Notes: a model not told the origin generated them from the letters alone. Positions 17,501-25,417 are shown, counted from the first letter of the stretch. The stretch: DNA of 38,292 bases from Bacteroidaceae bacterium (GCA_017535725.1 JAFXTO010000042.1:1-38292); one strand, 5' to 3'. A program made the numbers and translations.

Positions 17501-20500
17501 GACCATCACTTCAAAGGCATCTTCGACGGCGGCGGTCATACGCTGACCGTCAACCTGCAAGGCACGGGTATGGCGGCACCCTTCCTGTATGTCGATAACG
17601 CCACCTTCACCAACTTGCACGTCGCCGGTACTATCCGCGCCACAAACGATGAAGCATTCTTAGGGGGTGTCGTGGCATTCTCGATAGGTAATCACGACTT
17701 CATATCCTGCCGCAGCAGCGTCGATATCGGGTGTACGAACATGGGCTGTGCAGGTGGTTTCGTGGGCTTTGCCGGCAATCGCGAGAACCATGCCATCTCG
17801 ATGACCGACTGCCTCTTCGACGGCATTCTCAGGGGCAAGGTGGGATACGCCAGCGGATTCATTGGCTACCATTACACCGAGCGGCCCGGCACCACCGTCA
17901 GCATGACCAACTGTCTGATGAACGGTGCGACAGATGCCTCGCTTGGTGCCATTGTCATTGCCTGCCCGTTCTATGGTTATCCCAACCTTCCCACACCAGA
18001 GTACTACACGCTCACCAACAGCTACTACACGTCGGAGACGATGCCCAACTGCAATAGGTTCAATGGCGACCAGGGCAGCTACACTGCGCTATATGGCACC
18101 GAGCTTAAGGACCTGTTAGGCGATGGCTGGACGCTGGACGCCAGCGACGAGGTCGTTCCCGCCTCGGCATCGTTCTACACGAGGAGCATCACCATTGCCG
18201 ACGGCATCACCCACGGCAAGGTGGAATGTGCGGTCACAGGCATCCCCGGCCAGCCAGTCACCGTGACCCTCACCCCCGAAGAGGGTTACGAGACGACTGC
18301 CATCAGTTATAACGATGGTGACGTTCATCCCATAACACCTGTAAATGGCGTTTACAGCTTCAACATGCCAGATGCCGATATCACCATCAGCGTCACTTTC
18401 AGCCTCAACCCGAATGCCGTCGGCTATGTGGCCTACAACACGGAGACGAAGGCGTTTGAGAACCATCGCCACATCAGCCCCACAGCCATCACAAGCGCAA
18501 CGACTACCTTGGGAACTGTCGGCAAGGAGACCTGGTACATGGTGAACAGCAATGTCACCGTCAGCAGCCGCATGACAACCCGCGGCACCGTCCACCTTAT
18601 TCTCTGCGACGGCAAAACGCTGACCGCCGAGAAAGGCATCACCGTAAGCGACAATAACCAACTCGCCATCTACGGACAGGAGGCTGGCACAGGTGCTATC
18701 GTGGCCACCGGAGCCAACAGTTCTGCCGGCATCGGTTTGGAGGGTAATGATAGTTATAGCTCCAAGGTGGGAGGCGTCATCACCATCCATGGCGGGCATA
18801 TCACAGCCCAAGGTGCTGCTTGGTCGGCCGGCATTGGCGGTGGCGTGAACTGTGGCGGCGGTACGGTTCTTATCTATGGAGGTTCAACATACGCCTCAAC
18901 CGCTCAGGAGAACAGCGGAGACGCAGTAGCCATTGGACGTGGAAGCGGCTGGGATGACTCTGGCACAAGGACCCTCGTCGATGGTGTGTGCGTAAAGGTG
19001 GGCAGCAGTACCACACCAGTTGACTATGCTGCCCGCAACAGCAGTTTTACCAACAAAAACCTCACCGTGGAGCGTTGCATTGAGCACAACTGGGTTGAGA
19101 ACCTCTGCACCTACTGCGGTCTTCAGCACCACTATACGGTTACCTACGTTGCCAACGCTGATGTCATCGGCGATGTGCCACCAGAAGAGACGATTCTCAT
19201 TGGCGGCGACATGACGGTTACCGTCAGCGGCAACACGGGCGAAATGGAACGCACGGGTTACACCTTTGCGGGTTGGAACACGGCAGCTGACGGTAGCGGC
19301 ACCAAATATGCCGTGGGGAGCACCTTCACCATCAGCGAGACGGTAACACTCTACGCCCAGTGGACGCCCATATCTTATCTCATCGGCTATGACCTCGGCA
19401 GCGGCACGGCTACAGGCAACCCTGATAGCTACACCATCGCCGATGGAGATATAACCCTCAACAACCCCGCCCGCGAAGGCTACGACTTCAAGGGCTGGAC
19501 AGGTACTGACCTCTACGATGCTTCGATGAGTGTCACCATCCCCGCCGGTTCTATGGGTAACCGCTCCTACACCGCCACATGGGAATGGAGAATACCGCGC
19601 CCCTACGGCATGGAGATTGACCGCGACTATCGGCCGGATGAAGCCGGGTATTACTACATCAACATGCCGGGAAATGAAAATAAAATCTATCAATATAATG
19701 AGGAAACTGGTGAAGATGAATGCATAGAAACCATCCCTGCCGAACATAATCCCAAAACCATAAACATCACCGAAGGATTCCTCTATAGTTTCAAGGTGTA
19801 TGACAGTGGCGGAAAGAATTACGATTACCAAGAATCTTGGTGGGATTGGAATCAAGATTACAATAATCATGATTCTGGGGATATGTACAGCACCCTCACA
19901 CTGACCTGTCCCGAAGGCTATGTGTTCAGTGTGCAAGGCACAATCGACACTCCCGATGACTGTGATTATCTGACCATCTACGACGGTGCTTCTACAAGCG
20001 GTGAGACACTTCTTGACGAAGCTTGGGGAGAAAGGAACGTTGGCCCCATCATCAGTTCCAGCAACAGCATCACATTCTACTTTGTGCATGACGGTCAGTA
20101 TTGCGAAGACGGCTTAGACCTGACTGTGGCAGTCATAGACCCGCCGACCGTCATCTCTCTGGTTGAAAACAGTCTCACTCCTTACGGTGCCACAGTAAGC
20201 TGGACGGGAATCTCAGACAGCTATATTCTGGAGATTGCCGAGGGTACACCTGATGGAGAAGAATCCGCACTGGATTGGACTACTGTGGACGATGATGCCG
20301 CCAGCCCTTATACCTTTGACAATCTTAAACTCGAGACCACATACTCGGTGCGGGCGACTGGCGTTATCGAAGGTGTGCAAGGCGATCCAAGCAACATCCT
20401 CAGCTTCACCACGCTGGGAAAATGTCCGGTGCCGACCAATCTTGACATCGTCGAAAACAGCCTCACCGCTTATAGCGCCACCGTGAACTGGAAGGGCTTC

Positions 20501-21841
20501 TCTGACAACTACAACATCAAGTTAAGGGAAGTTAATTACCTCGTCTATGCAGACTTCGAGACAGGTGACCTTAGCCAAGCCACGTTCACTACCACAGGCG
20601 ACTATCCTTGGACGGTGGTGGAAAACAACCATAACGGTTCCTTGTGCGCCAAGAGTGCTTCTGGTAATGATAACGAAACATCTGCCTTGGAGATTCAGAT
20701 AACCTTAGAAGCTGAAAGAGTCCTTACCTTCTCGGCGAAGGTTTCATCGGAAGAAGGTTGGGATAAAGCTTACTTCTATATCGATGAAGACGTTAAGATC
20801 GATGGCATTTCAGGCGACGGCGAATGGATTGATTATTCATATTCCCTTACCGCCGGTACTCACACACTCTGCTGGTATTATACCAAGGACGACAGCTATG
20901 GCAATAACGACGATTGCTTCTACGTGGATGACATACGACTCTTAGATGGATCTACGGAGGTGGGCATTTATAGGTCAGACACCGAAAGCTACACCCTCAC
21001 TGGTTTGAGCGCTGGGTCAACCTACGAAGTTCAGGTGCAAGCCGACGCCGGTACCGATGGCACCAGCCAATGGAGCAGCCCAATTATGTTCACCACCAAT
21101 TTCGACCTCATATTGGCTAACGCTGCGGACAACAGCGATGCCATCCGTATGGCAGCCACCAACGGAGGTGAATATAAGGTCACGCTCGCTGGCCGCACGC
21201 TCTGGAAGGACGGTGACTGGAACACGCTGTGCCTGCCCTTCAACCTCGGCAACCCACAAGCTGAAGAGGGCCATTACTTCGACGGCACGCTGCTGGAAGG
21301 TGCTACGGTGAAGACGCTCGAAAGCACGGACTTCAGCGACGACGGCACACTGACGATGAACTTCGTCGATGTCCACGAAATCGCTGCCGGCACACCCTAC
21401 CTCGTGAAGTGGACCAGCGGCGAGAACGAGGTGAACCCCGTGTTCACGGGTGTTACCATCAGCAATGCCACCGCAAACGTCTCGACCAACTACGTGGACT
21501 TCGTGGGCACTTACGGTTATATGGGCTTCAACGCCGACGACCGCAGCATCCTCTTCCTCGGCACAAAGAACACCCTCTACTATCCGCAGAGCGGTGCCAG
21601 CATCGGATCCTGCCGCGCCTACTTCCAGTTGAAGGGCCTCAACGCTGGAGACATACAGCATGACGTGAAGATGTACTTCGGAGAGGAGGAGGCTACGGGA
21701 ATAAGCCTCACCCCCAACCCCTCTCCTGAAGGCGAGGGGAGAACCGCGGCGTGGTTCGACCTGAACGGTCGCCGACTAAACGACAAGCCGACATCGAAGG
21801 GATTGTACATCTATAATGGAAGAAAGGTCGTCATAAATTGA
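14567..21841 (+). CDS. Giant exported surface protein 2 with T9SS sorting domain (2424 aa)
   Basis: A signal peptide (about 1-29) precedes a beta domain (about 40-155). Then come three long repeats, each starting with a DxDW-type segment and containing FDGNGHT/FDGGGHT and GLUG-like GGLV/GGFV motifs (about 225-480, 590-830, 940-1200). Next are an InlB B-type repeat (about 1520-1605; GYTFAGWNTAADGSGTKY), a second divergent one to about 1670, a CUB-like domain (about 1745-1860; CDYLTIYDG), fibronectin-III-like domains, a MAM/jelly-roll-like segment with DFETGDLSQATF, and a module shared with the 400-residue protein of module 1 (GRTLWKDGDWNTLCLPF). The protein ends with FDLNGRRL...GLYIYNGRKVVIN, a T9SS signal. 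One GC-rich palindrome is read in frame just before it as LTPNPSPEGEGR. It is likely a surface adhesin or glycan-interacting protein. Confidence 0.85.
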   Translation: MKRIFRKTEFIHRAAIILLLLVTSITVQAVSDKEIVAYRSHRPIGHIESIEAKHGSLIVKGWGLDLDGYHSTNVSIILKQNGTKKYEFVSETTEFRYSFSGNAFFRGYHGFTLKGERVKPGDYQLSGIVRNSGQPHRDMPMTFEMDGVDPYTVDLIQVTTIEKPITILPYVEQVTFDCNYEGGTNPDPLLICDDAWTYLPTNNVSRPGYTFVCWTPSSVRGESVTAKAHWLPGTGTKEDPWRITCQEDWDSFVLMCSESTDVTHPSKSSKVPHPVPDPNSHVRLEMDVTMGSKGILGKFMGEFDGNGHTITLNNPYSAPFWAAHDCYIHNLTVNGSITPGGANNDTMGGLVYQFSPKGGGYQNSGESIVEDCVVSVDLKPNYRDAVSLGGILGKVSYNVNGKVILRNCIFNGTLPSSNIQMAGMVSKTYFKSTTYSNCIEYENCFFAPKKVGTEPLYTFSDTYLESSRGMYYTIAGTNIQGEQVFAELPSGGVSAILSAADGTQYYLPQSNVSFSGLNNYYVHTGSPIAISYGVSRNGSDLEVNDYTAVIKNEAGETVTSLQDIGQYRLEVTIPDEGTYTRLFYVRAPLTMDGDVHLINNMTDWVTFTENLADYRTASLRLNADITTDTMVGREDCKFSGTFDGNGHTLTYNYTCYNTIYDPAEDGRAPFRYIEGATICNLTVAGTTVSTGREMGGLVAYAYGNNNITNCIVQASLISRIGGDATNGGFIAHAKDYGTNSFSGCVFNGYLISGPSCRCNGGFVGWSNGHLSFSDCLFDPVCVTMAANEGSTFARGFGVEESSFSNTFYTTAFGAAQGIQACMSPQDCVCEKKTMANGSEIYAVRGTSIVGLADAYPYNDGAAVTVSGFAVQNNGEQLPADKYSVTFRNEADEVVDAPTEVGVYTLTVTGYENFGYYGSLSKTFWVAKTLSTDANGFYLIRDNDDWLSLDCNIKSNPAFAGSKVKLANDLSITTMITDEDHHFKGIFDGGGHTLTVNLQGTGMAAPFLYVDNATFTNLHVAGTIRATNDEAFLGGVVAFSIGNHDFISCRSSVDIGCTNMGCAGGFVGFAGNRENHAISMTDCLFDGILRGKVGYASGFIGYHYTERPGTTVSMTNCLMNGATDASLGAIVIACPFYGYPNLPTPEYYTLTNSYYTSETMPNCNRFNGDQGSYTALYGTELKDLLGDGWTLDASDEVVPASASFYTRSITIADGITHGKVECAVTGIPGQPVTVTLTPEEGYETTAISYNDGDVHPITPVNGVYSFNMPDADITISVTFSLNPNAVGYVAYNTETKAFENHRHISPTAITSATTTLGTVGKETWYMVNSNVTVSSRMTTRGTVHLILCDGKTLTAEKGITVSDNNQLAIYGQEAGTGAIVATGANSSAGIGLEGNDSYSSKVGGVITIHGGHITAQGAAWSAGIGGGVNCGGGTVLIYGGSTYASTAQENSGDAVAIGRGSGWDDSGTRTLVDGVCVKVGSSTTPVDYAARNSSFTNKNLTVERCIEHNWVENLCTYCGLQHHYTVTYVANADVIGDVPPEETILIGGDMTVTVSGNTGEMERTGYTFAGWNTAADGSGTKYAVGSTFTISETVTLYAQWTPISYLIGYDLGSGTATGNPDSYTIADGDITLNNPAREGYDFKGWTGTDLYDASMSVTIPAGSMGNRSYTATWEWRIPRPYGMEIDRDYRPDEAGYYYINMPGNENKIYQYNEETGEDECIETIPAEHNPKTINITEGFLYSFKVYDSGGKNYDYQESWWDWNQDYNNHDSGDMYSTLTLTCPEGYVFSVQGTIDTPDDCDYLTIYDGASTSGETLLDEAWGERNVGPIISSSNSITFYFVHDGQYCEDGLDLTVAVIDPPTVISLVENSLTPYGATVSWTGISDSYILEIAEGTPDGEESALDWTTVDDDAASPYTFDNLKLETTYSVRATGVIEGVQGDPSNILSFTTLGKCPVPTNLDIVENSLTAYSATVNWKGFSDNYNIKLREVNYLVYADFETGDLSQATFTTTGDYPWTVVENNHNGSLCAKSASGNDNETSALEIQITLEAERVLTFSAKVSSEEGWDKAYFYIDEDVKIDGISGDGEWIDYSYSLTAGTHTLCWYYTKDDSYGNNDDCFYVDDIRLLDGSTEVGIYRSDTESYTLTGLSAGSTYEVQVQADAGTDGTSQWSSPIMFTTNFDLILANAADNSDAIRMAATNGGEYKVTLAGRTLWKDGDWNTLCLPFNLGNPQAEEGHYFDGTLLEGATVKTLESTDFSDDGTLTMNFVDVHEIAAGTPYLVKWTSGENEVNPVFTGVTISNATANVSTNYVDFVGTYGYMGFNADDRSILFLGTKNTLYYPQSGASIGSCRAYFQLKGLNAGDIQHDVKMYFGEEEATGISLTPNPSPEGEGRTAAWFDLNGRRLNDKPTSKGLYIYNGRKVVIN

Positions 21842-21989
21842 AAGATTGAACTTTTGGAGCAGCGAGCGCCATCAAGCTTGCTTGAAATGGCCGAGTCGTG
21901 AAAGGCTACGGGTAGGCGAGCAAAGCTCGGGAATCAAAAGTCAGCGAAGCTAAATATTGAAAAGGATCATATAATATGAAACGAAAAAC
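21842..21989 (+). other. Spacer with small hairpins before regulator 2
   Basis: The spacer contains an imperfect hairpin around 21869-21890 (GCCAT...ATGGC) and AGCGAGC/AGCAAAGCTCG-like palindromic fragments. No TAnnTTTG promoter is evident, so the downstream regulator is probably read through from the giant gene. Confidence 0.35.
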
Positions 21990-23654
21990 ATGCGACACTT
22001 CCTACATTATTCATTAGTCGTCGTATTCGCCCTGCTGACCATCGCCACCGCCTGCACCGACCGCAAGGCTGAAGACAACGTGAGCGAGGTGGTGCGCACG
22101 GCACGTGCAGATCGCAAACAGGCCATTGAATACGACGGGCTGTGGCAGATGCGGCTGGCGGAGATGTATTACAGGAAGGCTTACGAGGCACTGCAGGACG
22201 ACCCGTCGCAGGACTGGTTCACCTACGGCGACGCTGGCTACAGGTACGCGTTTCTTACATGCAACCGTGGTGATGTTGAAGGGGCATTGGCCATCGTAGC
22301 GAAAATCATGGATCGGATTGAGAAGAATCCCAAGACCGAGCCCGAGGTGCCGCCAATAGTCGTGTCAGCGCTCCTCTCGCTCATGGCCGAGTGCCAGATG
22401 CAGCTGTCGATGACCGACGAGGCCAAGCAGACATTCGCCCGTTCCTACGAGGAGGTGAAGAAGGCCTACGGCGGTGAGTGCCGAGGCAAATTCAATATGG
22501 TCATCGCATGTTATGACCTTTTCCAGTCCTTCCTACAGATGGACGACTACGACGCGGCAGAGCGATGGATGCACCGTGGCGAAGAGGAATTTGCGGTCTG
22601 GGAGGAGATGACCATGAAGGGCAAGGCCGAGAACAGACGATGGCGGAGCGACTCCCTCCTGTTAGAGGAATACCGCGGGCACAGAGCGCTCAGCCGGACG
22701 CTTCTCCTGCAGGCAACGGGTCACGCCCAAGAAGCTGCCGCCACGTATGACGCCATCCCTCGCAGCCGTATCTTCAATCCGCTGACCATCTCCAGCGCAG
22801 CACGCTACCTGATGGCTGCCGGGCGCTACGACGAAGCCGCCGACATGTATGCCCGTCTCGACACCACCTACGCTGCCGCCGACAGCGCACGTATGACGTT
22901 TGATAAGATCAGCGAATGTCTCGCTCCGCGCTATGCGGCCAATCGCAAGGCCGGTGTCATCGCCGAAGCCTTAGCCACCGCCGACAAGATGAGCGCAGCC
23001 ATCGACTCTGCCCTCGTGTGGCAGAAACGGAACGATGCCGCTGAGCTGGCAGTCATCTACCAGACGCACGAAAAGGATATGCAACTGGCGAACCAGCGAT
23101 TCACCATTTCCCTGCACCGCCTTTTCGCCGTCGCCCTCGTCGTCATCCTCCTGCTCATAGCCTGGCAGCTTTGGCGCTTCCATATATATAATAAGGTATT
23201 GTCTGCGAAGAACCGCCACCTGCTGGCCAAGATTGAGAAGCAGGAGCGAAAAAAGCTGCAGGCCATCGAACAGTTGAATGCCGAACCCGAGGAAAGCCTC
23301 ACCGCCAGTCAGCAATTCTACCGCCGCCTCTGCACCATCATGTCTGAACAGCGACCCTACACCAATGAGGCGCTGAACCGCGATACGCTGGCACAGCTTC
23401 TCGGCACCAATGCCAAGTACGTGGAGCAGGCCATCCGCGAGTGTTCCGACGGAGAGACCGTCGGTGACTTCATCACCCGCTACCGTCTGGAGTATGTGAG
23501 CCATCAGCTGAGAACCACCGACGATTCCATCAGCCTTATCGGTGAGCTATCGGGCATTCCCAACCGTGCCACCCTCGCCCGCCTCTTCCGCAACGCCTAC
23601 GGCATGACTTGCAGCGAGTACCGACAAGCCGTCAAGTCGAAAGCAAAAAAATAA
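21990..23654 (+). CDS. Membrane-spanning TPR/AraC-family regulator 2 (554 aa)
   Basis: A paralogue of the protein at 11908-13608 with the same layout: an N-terminal signal with a possible lipobox (LLTIATAC), TPR-like helices to about 370 (AEMYYRKAYEALQDDPSQDW), a membrane helix at about 374-396, a charged linker and a C-terminal AraC-type double helix-turn-helix (about 445-554; NRATLARLFRNAYGMTCSEY). The second recognition helix differs from regulator 1 (ATLARLFRNAYG versus PTFYRLFSETYG), as expected if the two read different half-sites. It closes module 2 and lies immediately before the GATACA promoter of module 3. The ATG at 21990 gives a full signal sequence. Confidence 0.8.
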   Translation: MRHFLHYSLVVVFALLTIATACTDRKAEDNVSEVVRTARADRKQAIEYDGLWQMRLAEMYYRKAYEALQDDPSQDWFTYGDAGYRYAFLTCNRGDVEGALAIVAKIMDRIEKNPKTEPEVPPIVVSALLSLMAECQMQLSMTDEAKQTFARSYEEVKKAYGGECRGKFNMVIACYDLFQSFLQMDDYDAAERWMHRGEEEFAVWEEMTMKGKAENRRWRSDSLLLEEYRGHRALSRTLLLQATGHAQEAAATYDAIPRSRIFNPLTISSAARYLMAAGRYDEAADMYARLDTTYAAADSARMTFDKISECLAPRYAANRKAGVIAEALATADKMSAAIDSALVWQKRNDAAELAVIYQTHEKDMQLANQRFTISLHRLFAVALVVILLLIAWQLWRFHIYNKVLSAKNRHLLAKIEKQERKKLQAIEQLNAEPEESLTASQQFYRRLCTIMSEQRPYTNEALNRDTLAQLLGTNAKYVEQAIRECSDGETVGDFITRYRLEYVSHQLRTTDDSISLIGELSGIPNRATLARLFRNAYGMTCSEYRQAVKSKAKK

Positions 23655-23670
23655 AGGACTACCAGAAAGG

Positions 23671-23714
23671 CCGCCGCCGAGACCCCGAAAGGAGCCTCGG
23701 CGGCGGTCTTTTGT
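23671..23714 (+). terminator. Terminator of regulator 2
   Basis: CCGCCGCCGAG (23671-23681) pairs with CTCGGCGGCGG (23696-23706), followed by TCTTTTGT. A truncated copy lies at 255-292. Confidence 0.8.
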
Positions 23715-23740
23715 CCCCTTTCTGCAGATTTTCCAGATAT

Positions 23741-23795
23741 GATACATATTTTTCCTAAAATGATACATCCGTTTTTCCGGCTCGCCGTACCTTTG
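23741..23795 (+). promoter_or_regulatory. Module 3 promoter with AraC-type direct repeats (GATACA)
   Basis: GATACA at 23741-23746 and 23762-23767 (21 bp apart) is followed 20 bp later by TACCTTTG at 23788-23795. The sequence is nearly identical to the module 1 promoter region at 300-376. Confidence 0.7.
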
Positions 23796-23825
23796 CCACC
23801 GATTTAACAATCGATGGCGAGAACG

Positions 23826-23870
23826 GGCTGCGCCTCAGCAAAGAGCGAGCTCTCTGCATTCGGTTTGCAC
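23826..23870. repeat. Interspersed palindromic element, copy 1
   Basis: GGCTGCGCCTCAGCAA, a central GAGCGAGCTC palindrome and a TTCGGTTTGCAC end. The same framework recurs at 24203-24250. Here it lies in the 5' untranslated region of the small membrane protein gene. Confidence 0.6.
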
Positions 23871-23896
23871 CGTCCTTGCCCCAAAATTCATACAAT

Positions 23897-24079
23897 ATGG
23901 AAACATCATTTGTTATAGCAGTGGCATTGGGGGTAGCCATCGTGGTGGTTATTCTGATATTGGTGGGAACCATCGTCTATCAGCAGTGGCAGATTGGTGA
24001 CAAGAACGCCACGCTGGGTCGCTTCATCGACGAGAACGAGCGGATGCGCCGGAAGATAGAGCGCGCGGGGATTATGTAA
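23897..24079 (+). CDS. Small single-pass membrane protein (60 aa), module 3
   Basis: It starts METSFVIAVALGVAIVVVIL, one hydrophobic helix, then the conserved tail YQQWQIGDKNATLGRFIDEN followed by ERMRRKIERAGIM. It is a paralogue of 13823-14017 and the parent type of the remnant at 393-467. I chose the ATG at 23897 over one seven codons upstream because the membrane helix then begins at residue 4, as in the paralogue. No giant gene follows, so this copy is an orphan. Confidence 0.7.
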   Translation: METSFVIAVALGVAIVVVILILVGTIVYQQWQIGDKNATLGRFIDENERMRRKIERAGIM

Positions 24080-24150
24080 CCTTTTGAAGCGACTATAATA
24101 TATAATGTGTACGATAGCAACCCGAAATAAGAAAAAACAGCTCACAATGA

Positions 24151-24180
24151 ACGTTATTCGCAGAATAATGCGTACCTTTG
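24151..24180 (+). promoter_or_regulatory. Leader promoter, module 3 copy
   Basis: TACCTTTG at 24173-24180 has the same flanks (GCAGAATAATGCG) as the module 1 promoter at 560-567. It now drives only the orphan leader copy. Confidence 0.55.
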
Positions 24181-24522
24181 CACGCCAAAGCGTGCGAAAC
24201 TCGGCTGCGCCTCAGCAATTGGAGCAAGCTCCATTGCGTTCGGCTTGCACGAGCTTTGCAAGCGAAAACGTGCCTGAACTGGCACGCATTGCATCGGAAG
24301 CGTTGTGCTTTTTCCACACCGAGAACTTCGACAACTCTCAAGAGAAAATGGAAAAGCGAAGACGTTCTTCCCTTGGTGTTGATATCATTGGACCCGTTCC
24401 ATTGACATCATACAAGGGTGTGAGCTGTTCTTCTAATCTTTTCTCAGGCAGTCGAAGGCCATCGATGGATTAGTGGACATAAGTTCACACCTTCTTTTGA
24501 TGTGCATTATAGAACAGGAAAC
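24181..24522 (+). ncRNA. Structured leader RNA, copy 2 (orphaned)
   Basis: A second copy of the leader at 568-831. Both long-range stems are kept: 24306-24316 with 24349-24358, and 24414-24423 with 24485-24493, followed by CTTTTG. A 78-nt longer 5' section holds a palindromic element (24203-24250). Homology to copy 1 stops at GAACAGGAAAC (24522), where truncated integrase sequence begins, so no downstream gene remains for it to regulate in cis. Confidence 0.5.
24203..24250. repeat. Interspersed palindromic element, copy 2
   Basis: It has the same ends as the copy at 23826-23870 (GGCTGCGCCTCAGCAA and TTCGGCTTGCAC) with a different central palindrome (GGAGCAAGCTCC). It is inserted in the leader of module 3 and absent from the equivalent place in module 1. 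Confidence 0.6.
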
Positions 24523-24953
24523 ATGAGGTCGGCAAAAGTCTGTATCCGGCCAAACTCAATCAGCCCTGTCAGAATCACTTCGCGCGAGGTGCGCGTACTT
24601 TTCTGTATCTGCTCCTTCTTGATGGCCTCAGTCATATAGTCAATAAAACTCCCGTTGACATCAACCTCCTTCTTCTCCTTCTTGGTGATGCCCAACTTGC
24701 TGTTGAGGTTTGCAAGGGTCATTTCCTCGCCGAGAAACACCATCGCTGAGACAATGGCCTCATAGCGGCCAATGGCCTCACTCAGCTCCGCGCTGTTTTG
24801 ATACACCAACCACTCCTGCGGTGTCACACGTTTCATCGGGATAAGCTTACGACATTTCAGGGAAACGTAGATAAGAATCTCCACGCTTCCTGTTCCTTTC
24901 TTTTCGACTTCTTTACGCCTGTCGAACACTGCGGTTACAAATTTCTTTGCCAT
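24507..24953 (-). pseudogene. Truncated tyrosine recombinase (integrase), N-terminal 148 residues
   Basis: It begins MAKKFVTAVFDRRKEVEKKG, typical of the arm-binding domain of Bacteroidetes conjugative or mobilizable transposon integrases. It continues into the SAM-like core-binding domain (GSFIDYMTEAIKKEQIQKST, EFGRIQTFADL). The catalytic domain with the R-H-R-Y residues is absent: the frame stops five codons after FADL, and those five codons come from the module leader repeat (24507-24522). Full members are around 400 residues. The break is therefore a recombination junction, not a simple stop mutation. The start at 24953 is the family start; the upstream in-frame extension has no family similarity. 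Confidence 0.8.
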
Positions 24954-25066
24954 GGTTAAAATTGGTTTTGTAATGGCGAAGAATGGGCTGTGAGCATTAA
25001 AAGAGTAAGATGTAAGCGTTTCATAGAGTACTGATAATGAGAACCATATTAAATCATGCAATTTGT

Positions 25067-25151
25067 AGCAAGCTTGAAAACATTGTAGCAAACGCTTGAT
25101 TATTTAAGCAAACGCCTGATTATTGAAGCAAATGCCTGACTTTCGTAGCAA
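25067..25151 (-). repeat. Five direct repeats at exact 20-bp spacing (probable integrase arm sites)
   Basis: AGCAA occurs at 25067, 25087, 25107, 25127 and 25147. The three middle units share about 15 of 20 bases around AAGCAAACGCCTGATTATT. They lie about 110 bp upstream of the integrase start, the usual place for arm-type binding sites of a tyrosine integrase. Three looser GTAGCA copies follow at 25262-25297. Confidence 0.6.
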
Positions 25152-25313
25152 CATATCTGATGTCAGAACAGGCGTTAGAACTACCTCTCATTTCCTTTTT
25201 TCCTAAAAAACGCACTTTTAAGAGTCATCACGCCTGATTTCTCTCCTTGCCGTCAACCTTGTAGCAAATCTCACAATTTGTAGCATGGCTTGTAGCAAGC
25301 ATCTTGTCCTTTT

Positions 25314-25341
25314 CAGTCCATAACAGTCCATCTCAGTCCAT
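25314..25341. repeat. Three tandem CAGTCCAT repeats, 10-bp period
   Basis: CAGTCCAT occurs at 25314, 25324 and 25334 with two-base spacers. The one-helical-turn period suggests a protein-binding array on the integrative-element remnant. No gene is visible between 24954 and 25815. Confidence 0.5.
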
Positions 25342-25417
25342 TTAGTTAGATGAATGGGTGCTACATAAATGGATTGAGGATGAAAAAGATAACATGTAAC
25401 CGATTGTCTTTTAATAT

